From assembly GCA_010024215.1 (NCBI GenBank), contig RGHK01000031.1, positions 1-8,490 on the forward strand: 8,490 nt of DNA, written 5' to 3'. Of this stretch, positions 1-5,737 are shown piece after piece; position 1 is the first letter of the stretch, and every line of letters begins with the position of its first letter. The notes below the pieces were generated by a model. That model was not told where the DNA came from. It did not search any database and worked only from the letters and a program-made list of their open reading frames with translations. The stretch is from Pseudomonadota bacterium (GTDB lineage Bacteria; Pseudomonadota; Gammaproteobacteria; Magnimaribacterales; D2472). Made by a program: the position numbers and the translations under genes.

Positions 1-447
1 AGACTTTACGTTTTAGATAATAATGAAATTAAAGCATCTTATCCCATATCATCATCTAAATATGGGGAGGGCAGTCAAGAGAATTCTTTCAAGACTCCAC
101 TTGGAGCACATGAAATTAAGGAAAAAATAGGTTCTGACACAAAAATTAATAATATATTTATTTCTAGGATTAATACAAAAAGATCAGCTGAAATTATTCA
201 TGACTTTATAGACTCTGATGATGATTTTGTTACATCTAGAATTTTATGGCTTGATGGGCTAGAAGAGGGAATAAATAAAGGCGGATCAGTTGACTCATAT
301 AGACGTTATATATACATCCATGGTACTCATGAAGAGGGTTTAATAGGTGTAAAAGCCTCTCATGGATGCATAAGAATGTTTAATTATGATGTAGTAGAGC
401 TTTTTGATATGGTTAAAATAGGGACAAAAGTTCTTATTAGAAGCTAA
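1..447 (+). CDS. L,D-transpeptidase (YkuD domain), 5' end cut by window edge
   Basis: The frame is open from base 1 to the TAA at 445-447, giving 148 C-terminal residues; the start lies outside the window. YkuD-family L,D-transpeptidases act in the periplasm and make 3-3 crosslinks in peptidoglycan or attach proteins to it through a catalytic cysteine. The active-site signature is visible: HGTH at 319-330, then SHGCIRM at 358-378 with the nucleophilic Cys at 367-369. An N-terminal TPLG motif, typical of the substrate-binding part of the fold, is also present (near 97-108). The stretch TSRILWLDGLEEG followed by YRRYIYIHGT resembles a compact single-domain proteobacterial subfamily. The visible part covers most of the catalytic domain; a signal peptide or anchor would be in the missing part. 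It converges on the beta-oxidation gene with 23 bases between stop codons. Family assignment is confident; the exact crosslinking role is not determinable here. Confidence 0.93.
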   Translation, partial: RLYVLDNNEIKASYPISSSKYGEGSQENSFKTPLGAHEIKEKIGSDTKINNIFISRINTKRSAEIIHDFIDSDDDFVTSRILWLDGLEEGINKGGSVDSYRRYIYIHGTHEEGLIGVKASHGCIRMFNYDVVELFDMVKIGTKVLIRS

Positions 448-461
448 TATCCCTATTTTTT
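415..461 (+). terminator. Intrinsic terminator overlapping the end of the L,D-transpeptidase gene
   Basis: A perfect 10-bp inverted repeat, AAAATAGGGA (415-424) and TCCCTATTTT (450-459), encloses a 25-base loop and runs into six T (456-461). The upstream arm lies inside the last codons of the transpeptidase gene. Read on the minus strand the same hairpin ends in only four T, so it may also serve the convergent gene, less efficiently. The long loop lowers confidence. Confidence 0.6.
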
Positions 462-470
462 GTTAATTTA

Positions 471-2624
471 TTAAAAATTACCAGCAACAGATGACATAGC
501 AAAGTTCAATTTTTCCTTTCTATCATCAAAAGAAGGCGCTTCTGACAGTTTTTGCCCACTTTCAGCAAGCTTTACAAGTAATTCACTTGGCTTATAGGCA
601 TCATTTCCTGTTTTTTCATGATATTTCTTTAGTTTTTCAACAACAACATCAAGTCCCATAGCATTTGCATGATGCATGGGTCCACCTCTCCATATAGGAA
701 AACCATATCCATTTATATAAACTACGTCTATATCAGCAGCTCTTTGTGCTACACCTTCTGACAAAATATCAGCTCCCTCATTAATTAGAGCAAGAATACA
801 TCTGTCTGTGATCTCTTCATCAGATATCTCTCTTCTTGTAAAACCATTTTCAGAAGATATTCTTTCATAAATTTCTTCATTTTCTGGTGCAGGATTTGGC
901 GCTCTTGATCCCTCACTATAGTTATAATAGCCTTTACCATTTTTTTGTCCAAATCTATCATTATCACAGAGATGATCTCCTATTTTTGCATGAAGTGGTG
1001 ACTCAACCCCACTCAATTTTCTTGCTCGCCAACCTAAATCTAAACCAACTAAATCCATCATTCTAAAAGGACCCATATTTAATCCAAAAGATTCAATGGC
1101 TTGATCAATCTGGTGGGGAAGCGCTCCTTCTAGCAAAAGCATATTTGCTTGTGCTGTGTAATTAAAAAGCATTCTATTACCTATAAAACCAGGAGCGTTT
1201 AATGAAACAACTGCAGCTTTTTTAATTTTCTTACTTATACTCATTATACTTGCCAATGTTTCGTGAGATGTTTCTTCACCTCTCACAACTTCTAGCAATC
1301 TCATTATGTTTGCCGGACTAAAGAAGTGAGTACCCACTACCTTATCAGGCCTATTAGTAACTGATGAAATTGCATCAACATCTAATCCAGATGTATTACT
1401 CGCAAGTATTGCATTGCTTTGTACATGCTCATCTAATTTTTTAAATATCTCAAGTTTTAAATCAAGATTTTCATATACAGCTTCAATAGCAATGTCTACA
1501 TCAGACAAGTCTTTATATTCAAGACTAGATGTAATTAAGCCAAAAACCATATCTTTTTGTTCTGGTGTCATTCGACCTCTTGAAACCATAAAATCATAAT
1601 TTTTTTCAATTACTGAAAGACCTCTTTTAAGGTTATCTTCATCTTGGTCAATAATATGAACTGGAATGCCAGCATTCGCAAAGCACATTGCAATTCCTCC
1701 ACCCATTGTTCCTGATCCAATAATTCCTGCTTTTTTAATGTCCATTACTTTCGTATCACTCGGAACATCTGATATTTTTGAGGCTGCTCTTTCACCAAAG
1801 AAAATATGAATCATGGCTTCTCTTTGAGGGTGCAATAGACACTCGACAAAGTATTCACCCTCTTTTTTTAAGCCTTCATCAAAATCATCAAGATTTATTG
1901 CAGCTTCAACACATTTAATAATTTGGCCGGGTGCAAATTGACCTTTTCTTGTTTTAGCAGCCAATGCTTGTGCCTCAACAAGAACATTCTCAGAACCCCT
2001 CGCTTCTATCATTTTTTCGTTTAAATCTCTTACTTTTGGATGTTTTCCTTCGCTATTTGCTTTTTCTTTTGCAAATGCTATCGCATCATCAACAACATTC
2101 TCTGATAAAAGATCTACAATTCCCATATCTAAAGCTTTTTTTGCAGGAACATGAGATCCTGAAAGCATCATTTTTAAGGCTTCTGATGGGCCTATAAGCC
2201 TTGGGAGTCTTTGTGTGCCTCCACCGCCTGGTAATAGGCCTAAATTAACCTCTGGAAGACCAACAAAGGCTGTTTTTGCAGCAATTCTATAGTTACAGCA
2301 CAAAGCAGTTTCGAGACCACCACCTAAAGTTATACCATTCATTGCAGCTACAAGAGGTTTTGAGCAAAATTCAAGAACCTTAAAAACATCATTTAGACTA
2401 TGACCACCATGTTCTCCGCCGAATTCAGATATATCTGCTCCAGCTATAAAAGCTCTTCCTTTACCAGTTAAAACAACTCCTACAACACTCTCATCAGCCT
2501 CCGCCTTAGCAATCCCCTCGTATAATCCGTTTCTAACTCCCTCACTTAATGGGTTTACCGGTGGATTATCAACAGTAAGTAAAGCTATACCGTCAACAAT
2601 TTCATAATGAACAGTTCCTTTCAA
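471..2624 (-). CDS. Bifunctional enoyl-CoA hydratase / 3-hydroxyacyl-CoA dehydrogenase (FadB / MFE-1 type)
   Basis: This 717-residue cytoplasmic enzyme would catalyse two successive beta-oxidation steps: hydration of trans-2-enoyl-CoA and NAD-dependent oxidation of L-3-hydroxyacyl-CoA. Residues 1 to about 190 are a crotonase domain, with the oxyanion-hole segment around FIAGADIS (59-66) and both catalytic glutamates, E105 (GGGLE) and E125 (LPEV). A Rossmann NAD site, GSGTMG (303-308), opens the dehydrogenase half, which carries the THFFSP histidine motif. Length fits the family (about 700-730). The DLVGLDLGW segment looks like the monomeric MFE-1 group rather than the FadB/FadA complex, and no thiolase gene is adjacent; this subfamily call is an inference. 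The start is TTG (2622-2624): no in-frame ATG occurs before codon 95, and a GGAGA ribosome-binding site (2630-2634) sits five bases upstream. Confidence 0.93.
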   Translation of the reverse strand: MKGTVHYEIVDGIALLTVDNPPVNPLSEGVRNGLYEGIAKAEADESVVGVVLTGKGRAFIAGADISEFGGEHGGHSLNDVFKVLEFCSKPLVAAMNGITLGGGLETALCCNYRIAAKTAFVGLPEVNLGLLPGGGGTQRLPRLIGPSEALKMMLSGSHVPAKKALDMGIVDLLSENVVDDAIAFAKEKANSEGKHPKVRDLNEKMIEARGSENVLVEAQALAAKTRKGQFAPGQIIKCVEAAINLDDFDEGLKKEGEYFVECLLHPQREAMIHIFFGERAASKISDVPSDTKVMDIKKAGIIGSGTMGGGIAMCFANAGIPVHIIDQDEDNLKRGLSVIEKNYDFMVSRGRMTPEQKDMVFGLITSSLEYKDLSDVDIAIEAVYENLDLKLEIFKKLDEHVQSNAILASNTSGLDVDAISSVTNRPDKVVGTHFFSPANIMRLLEVVRGEETSHETLASIMSISKKIKKAAVVSLNAPGFIGNRMLFNYTAQANMLLLEGALPHQIDQAIESFGLNMGPFRMMDLVGLDLGWRARKLSGVESPLHAKIGDHLCDNDRFGQKNGKGYYNYSEGSRAPNPAPENEEIYERISSENGFTRREISDEEITDRCILALINEGADILSEGVAQRAADIDVVYINGYGFPIWRGGPMHHANAMGLDVVVEKLKKYHEKTGNDAYKPSELLVKLAESGQKLSEAPSFDDRKEKLNFAMSSVAGNF

Positions 2625-2629
2625 TTTAG

Positions 2630-2634
2630 TCTCC
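2630..2634 (-). promoter_or_regulatory. Shine-Dalgarno site supporting a TTG start
   Basis: On the minus strand GGAGA is followed by five bases (CTAAA) and then TTG. This is the only clear Shine-Dalgarno among the starts visible in the window, and it decides the start of the beta-oxidation gene in favour of the non-ATG codon. Confidence 0.7.
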
Positions 2635-2648
2635 GAAAATAAATTAGA

Positions 2649-2675
2649 TATGCATTATGCATAAAAAAAATGCAT
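2649..2675. promoter_or_regulatory. Palindrome and repeated ATGCAT sites upstream of the beta-oxidation gene
   Basis: TATGCAT-T-ATGCATA (2649-2663) is a near-perfect palindrome with 7-bp arms around one base. A third ATGCAT follows at 2670-2675 after an eight-A run. The element lies 25 to 51 bases upstream of the TTG start, where a repressor site would be expected. Fatty-acid oxidation genes are commonly controlled by acyl-CoA-responsive repressors, but this motif does not match an operator I know. The A run plus ATGCAT arms could instead form a weak hairpin. Confidence 0.35.
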
Positions 2676-2743
2676 CTTTATTACTCAAAAAGGGCAGGGC
2701 ATGACAGCATTTTTAAGTTTATGAAATTATTTTATAAAAACTA

Positions 2744-2778
2744 TTGATAATATAATATAAGTATATATAATAATGTAT
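2744..2778 (+). promoter_or_regulatory. Sigma70-like promoter of the candidate small RNA
   Basis: The -35 element TTGATA (2744-2749) and the -10 element TATAAT (2766-2771) are separated by 16 bases, giving an expected start at about 2777-2779. That is the first base of the hairpin that opens the candidate RNA. A second TATAAT at 2751-2756 lacks a good -35. The AT-rich setting makes chance -10 matches common, but the paired -35 and the position relative to the hairpin strengthen the call. Confidence 0.6.
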
Positions 2779-2853
2779 GTCAGCACTCCTCTCCCCCTAT
2801 TAGAATTTGCTGACACTCTGGAATCATATGGAGGGCTCAGTCCCTCCATTTTT
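2778..2853 (+). ncRNA. Candidate ~76-nt small RNA with C-rich loop
   Basis: No convincing protein is encoded here. The predicted transcript begins with a perfect 8-bp stem, TGTCAGCA (2778-2785) with TGCTGACA (2808-2815). The 22-base loop contains CTCCTCTCCCCCT (2786-2798), strikingly C-rich for such an AT-rich genome. A 12-base linker leads to the terminator hairpin and a T run. The boundaries are set by a matching promoter and terminator, so this looks like a complete independent transcription unit between the beta-oxidation gene and the glutathione peroxidase gene. C-rich loops in bacterial small RNAs often pair with G-rich ribosome-binding sites; CTCCT is also the core of the 16S anti-Shine-Dalgarno. 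A target function is inference. I do not recognise it as a known RNA family. The alternative is a 5' leader with an attenuator for the genes downstream. Confidence 0.6.
2828..2853 (+). terminator. Intrinsic terminator of the candidate small RNA
   Basis: ATGGAGGG (2828-2835) and CCCTCCAT (2842-2849) form a perfect 8-bp GC-rich stem with a six-base loop, followed directly by T at 2849-2853. The orientation is plus strand; the other side of the stem has no T run. No annotated protein gene on the plus strand ends nearby, so it must terminate a short transcript or attenuate a longer one. Confidence 0.8.
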
Positions 2854-2870
2854 ATTAAACATTTGAAATT

Positions 2871-2957
2871 ATGAGTAAATATAAAGAATTTTTTGAAACC
2901 GTGATATTGGTAAGTGTTTTTGTAATATCTGTGCTTGCTATTGGCCCAATAGCCTAA
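2871..2957 (+). CDS. Possible 28-residue single-span membrane peptide
   Basis: An ATG-initiated frame of 28 codons ends at TAA (2955-2957). The product begins MSKYKEFFETV and continues as an uninterrupted hydrophobic stretch (about residues 8-28), the shape of a one-pass membrane microprotein with a short charged N-terminus. It sits between the terminator (17 bases after its T run) and the peroxidase gene (27 bases before it), all on the plus strand, so it could be a leader peptide or the first cistron of that unit. No Shine-Dalgarno is visible, and in an AT-rich genome short hydrophobic frames arise by chance. I do not recognise a family and assign no function. Confidence 0.35.
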   Translation: MSKYKEFFETVILVSVFVISVLAIGPIA

Positions 2958-2972
2958 TATTAGCTAAATATA

Positions 2973-2978
2973 TATAAT
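2973..2978 (+). promoter_or_regulatory. -10-like hexamer for a possibly leaderless peroxidase mRNA
   Basis: TATAAT is followed by exactly six bases and then the ATG of the peroxidase gene, so transcription would begin at or next to the start codon. No Shine-Dalgarno precedes the ATG. No good -35 is seen at the usual distance, so this remains tentative. Confidence 0.35.
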
Positions 2979-2984
2979 TCCTAC

Positions 2985-3512
2985 ATGAATAAGTTTTTAT
3001 TTTTCTCACTTTGTTTTTTTATTAGCTTTAAAGCTTTATCATGTTCTGATCTTTTGGATTCAGACATGAGAATTCTAGACTCATCCGAATCAGAAAATCT
3101 TTGTAAATATGAAGGAAAAACTATATTGGTAGTAAATGTTGCCAGCAGATGTGGTTATACCTATCAGTATTCTGGCCTTCAAAATTTATATGAAAAATAT
3201 CAAGATAACAATTTTATTGTTTTAGGTTTTCCTTCAAGAGATTTTTTCCAAGAATATTCAGATGAAAGTGCTGTAGCTGAATTTTGTTCAACTGAATATG
3301 GTGTCGAGTTCCCAATGTTTGCAACAGTAAAGGTCAGGGGCAAGAATGCACACCCATTTTATAAGAAACTAAAAGCTGAATCAGGTGTTGAGCCAACCTG
3401 GAACTTTAATAAATATCTTATATCTAAAGAAGGCAAGGTTGTCTCAACTTTTAAATCTGGAGTTAAGCCTGATTCTGAAGAATTAATTACAGCAATTGAA
3501 AAGATTTTATAG
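2985..3512 (+). CDS. Exported thiol-type glutathione peroxidase family protein
   Basis: The 175-residue product belongs to the glutathione peroxidase family, which reduces hydrogen peroxide and lipid hydroperoxides. The cysteine-type catalytic tetrad is complete: C56 in NVASRCGYT, Q89 in RDFFQEY, and W139-N140 in PTWNFNKY. C101 in AEFCSTEYG sits where thioredoxin-dependent members carry the resolving cysteine, so thioredoxin-like rather than glutathione-driven reduction is plausible. Residues 1-19 look like a signal peptide (MNKFLFFSLCFFISFKALS), predicting cleavage before C20 and a periplasmic product; a lipoprotein is possible, but the lipobox is poor (A at -3). An extra cysteine, C40, lies in the segment before the core fold. 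The gene follows the 28-codon frame and converges on rpiA with two bases between stops. Family call is firm; reductant and exact localisation are inferred. Confidence 0.93.
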   Translation: MNKFLFFSLCFFISFKALSCSDLLDSDMRILDSSESENLCKYEGKTILVVNVASRCGYTYQYSGLQNLYEKYQDNNFIVLGFPSRDFFQEYSDESAVAEFCSTEYGVEFPMFATVKVRGKNAHPFYKKLKAESGVEPTWNFNKYLISKEGKVVSTFKSGVKPDSEELITAIEKIL

Positions 3513-3514
3513 TT

Positions 3515-4153
3515 TTATTTTGATACCAATACTGTTTTTGGCTTATTAAAAGCAAAAATACCATTATCAACCACACCAGGTATATTATTAAGGAGAATTT
3601 CAAGAGCTTCTGGATTTGATATATCAATGTCCCTTATGTCCAATATATGGTTTCCTTGATCTGTAACAAATCCTGATCTGTAAATAGGAGTTCCGCCTAG
3701 AGACACAATTTTTCTAGCTACCAAACTTCTGCTTTCAGGAATTACCTCAACAGGCAAGGGGAAAGATCCAAGTTCTTTAACTAATTTTGAATCATCAACA
3801 ATACATACAAATTCTTTAGACGCAGAAGCAACTATTTTTTCTCTGGTGTGAGCACCACCACCGCCTTTTATTAATTCATTTTTTGGTGAAACTTCATCTG
3901 CACCATCAATATAAAACTCTATATCTAGAACGTCATTTAAATCAAAAACTTTTATTCCTTTCTCTTTTAACAAATTAGATGAGGCTTCAGAACTTGAAAC
4001 GGCTCCAGAGAAAAAATTTTTATACGCAGCCAACTCTTCAATAAAAAAATTGACGGTAGAGCCAGTGCCTATACCTAAAATTACTTCAGGGTGAAGTTTA
4101 TCTTTAATATAATCAATTGCCTGTTTAGCAACATTTATCTTTGAGCCACTCAT
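3515..4153 (-). CDS. rpiA: Ribose-5-phosphate isomerase A
   Basis: The product interconverts ribose 5-phosphate and ribulose 5-phosphate in the non-oxidative pentose phosphate pathway in the cytosol. With the ATG at 4151-4153 it is 212 residues, close to E. coli RpiA (219). The phosphate-binding loop GIGTGST (27-33) is present, as are the active-site residues D83 and D86 (DGADE), K96 (KGGGG) and E105 (TREK), matching D81, D84, K94 and E103 of E. coli. A longer frame from a TTG at 4180 adds only nine residues (MLFFLYYTD) absent from the family, so the ATG is chosen. It has no Shine-Dalgarno, but TATTAT lies six bases upstream. It is divergent from ilvA, with 39 bases between start codons, an arrangement I recall from other gammaproteobacteria such as Pseudomonas. 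Confidence 0.96.
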   Translation of the reverse strand: MSGSKINVAKQAIDYIKDKLHPEVILGIGTGSTVNFFIEELAAYKNFFSGAVSSSEASSNLLKEKGIKVFDLNDVLDIEFYIDGADEVSPKNELIKGGGGAHTREKIVASASKEFVCIVDDSKLVKELGSFPLPVEVIPESRSLVARKIVSLGGTPIYRSGFVTDQGNHILDIRDIDISNPEALEILLNNIPGVVDNGIFAFNKPKTVLVSK

Positions 4154-4158
4154 ATCTG

Positions 4159-4165
4159 TATAATA
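4159..4165. promoter_or_regulatory. Overlapping -10-like elements between rpiA and ilvA
   Basis: GTATAATAC reads TATAAT toward ilvA (4159-4164) and TATTAT toward rpiA (4165-4160), so one short near-palindrome could serve as the -10 for both divergent genes. Toward rpiA it is six bases from the ATG (leaderless); toward ilvA it would give a leader of about 22 bases. Neither direction has a strong -35. Confidence 0.4.
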
Positions 4166-4192
4166 CAAGAAAAATAACAATAGATAATTACC

Positions 4193-5737
4193 TTGAGATT
4201 AAAAATAAAGAAAACAGGTTCTTTTAAGAACTCTAAAAGATATATAAAGCTAATTGAAGATGCATCTGTATATGATGTAGCAATAAACTCGCCCATAACA
4301 TTTGCACCTAATTTATCTCTTAAAGAAAAGAATAAGATCTTTTTAAAAAGAGAAGATTTGCAACCAATTTTTTCTTTTAAAAATAGAGGAGCTTATAACA
4401 AAATAATCAATTTATCTGATTCTGAAAAGAAGAGGGGTGTTATAGCTGCCTCAGCGGGAAATCATGCGCAGGGCGTTGCAAGTGCATGTAAGAAATTAAG
4501 AATAGACTGCATTATTGTTATGCCAATAACTACACCTGAGATAAAAATCAAAGATGTAAAACGATTCGGTGCAAAAATAATTCAATATGGTGATAATGTT
4601 GATGCGGCATTAAAGGAAGCTAAAGCTATAGCAAAGGAAAAGAAATTAACGTTTGTGCATCCATTTGATGATCCATATACCATTGCTGGCCAAGGCACCA
4701 TTGGAAAAGAAATTCTCGAAGATGATAATCACTATGATGCAGTATTTGTTCCAGTTGGGGGTGGTGGTATTCTGGCCGGAATCTCTTCGTGGATAGCGCA
4801 ACATAATAAAAAGATTAAGGTAATTGGTGTCGAAGTAGAAGACTCGGCGTGTTTTGCTGAGGCTATAAGAGCAAATAAAAGGGTTAAGCTCAAAGAGGTT
4901 GGTTTATTTGCAGATGGTGTTGCAGTGTCTCAGGTTGGAAGAAATAATTTTGATGTTTTAAAGGAATGCGTTGATGAAGTTATAACTGTATCTGTAGATG
5001 AAGTTTGTGCTGCTGTTAAAGATATATTCGAGGATACCAGAGTATTATCAGAACCTGCTGGAGCACTTGCTCTAGCTGGCCTTAAAGTATATTCAAAAAC
5101 AATTAAACATAAAAATCTATTGGCTATTAGTAGTGGAGCAAACGTTAATTTTCAAAGATTAAATTTTATTGTTGAAAGATCTGAGCTTGGTGAAAATAGA
5201 GAAAAGATACTAAGCATAAAGATTCCAGAGAAACCAGGCAGCTTTTTAAAGCTATCAAGGGTATTTGGCAGTTCTCAAATTACAGAATTTAATTATAGAA
5301 AATCAGATTTAGCTGATGCATATGTGCTTGTTGGAGTTAGAACAAAAACAGAAAATTCATATAAGGCTCTAAAAAATAAATTAAAAAAATCAGGTTTTGC
5401 ATACAAAGACTTAACAAGAAATGAGATTTCTAATGATCACTTAAGACATATGGTTGGCGGTAGAAATAACCAAAAAGCTAATAACAATGAAAGAATATTC
5501 AGGGGTGAATTTCCTGAAAAGCCAGGAGCCTTATTATCATTTCTAGAAAAATTTGGCAGTGATTGGAATATATCTTTATTTCATTATAGGAATCTTGGTT
5601 CTGCATATGGAAAAATATTAATTGGAATAGAAGACGACAAGCCTAAACAGCTATCACTTTTAAAACATCTTAATAAGTCAGGCACATCATTTACAGAAGA
5701 GACATCCAACAAAGCCTATAAAGATTTTTTGAAATAA
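4193..5737 (+). CDS. ilvA: Biosynthetic threonine ammonia-lyase (threonine deaminase)
   Basis: A PLP enzyme that converts L-threonine to 2-oxobutanoate and ammonia, the first committed step of isoleucine synthesis. The 514 residues equal the length of E. coli IlvA. The catalytic half (about 20-325) shows the PLP lysine K63 in SFKNRGAY, SAGNHAQG (87-94) and the phosphate-binding VPVGGGG (186-192). Two C-terminal ACT-like domains (about 335-415 and 430-510), with motifs EKPGSFLK and EKPGALLSF, are the usual site of isoleucine inhibition and valine activation, so this is the allosteric long form rather than the short catabolic one. The start is TTG (4193-4195): a stop lies in frame at 4181-4183 and no later start precedes the conserved domain. 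No Shine-Dalgarno is visible. Its stop codon abuts that of the DUF5916 gene. Confidence 0.96.
   Translation: MRLKIKKTGSFKNSKRYIKLIEDASVYDVAINSPITFAPNLSLKEKNKIFLKREDLQPIFSFKNRGAYNKIINLSDSEKKRGVIAASAGNHAQGVASACKKLRIDCIIVMPITTPEIKIKDVKRFGAKIIQYGDNVDAALKEAKAIAKEKKLTFVHPFDDPYTIAGQGTIGKEILEDDNHYDAVFVPVGGGGILAGISSWIAQHNKKIKVIGVEVEDSACFAEAIRANKRVKLKEVGLFADGVAVSQVGRNNFDVLKECVDEVITVSVDEVCAAVKDIFEDTRVLSEPAGALALAGLKVYSKTIKHKNLLAISSGANVNFQRLNFIVERSELGENREKILSIKIPEKPGSFLKLSRVFGSSQITEFNYRKSDLADAYVLVGVRTKTENSYKALKNKLKKSGFAYKDLTRNEISNDHLRHMVGGRNNQKANNNERIFRGEFPEKPGALLSFLEKFGSDWNISLFHYRNLGSAYGKILIGIEDDKPKQLSLLKHLNKSGTSFTEETSNKAYKDFLK

Noticed and set aside
785..2197. Open frames of 60-77 codons overlapping the beta-oxidation gene on either strand (785-967, 1414-1599, 1964-2197)
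   Set aside because: They lie wholly within a gene whose protein motifs are unambiguous, and their products are low-complexity with no family motif.
2778..2853. RsmY/RsmZ/CsrB-type RNA that titrates CsrA
   Set aside because: Those RNAs carry several GGA motifs in hairpin loops. Here the two GGA occurrences are in a linker and a stem, and the loops are C-rich or short.
2778..2853. Known metabolite riboswitch
   Set aside because: Two simple hairpins without a multi-branched aptamer core; no conserved riboswitch motif recognised.
3530..3580. Terminator hairpin for the peroxidase gene near TTTTTGGCTT/AAGCAAAAA
   Set aside because: The stem is mostly A-T with a bulge, lies inside rpiA coding sequence, and has no T run following it in either direction.
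4154..4180. Upstream TTG start for rpiA adding nine residues
   Set aside because: The extension MLFFLYYTD is not part of the family, covers the likely promoter, and the ATG at 4153 gives the expected N-terminus.
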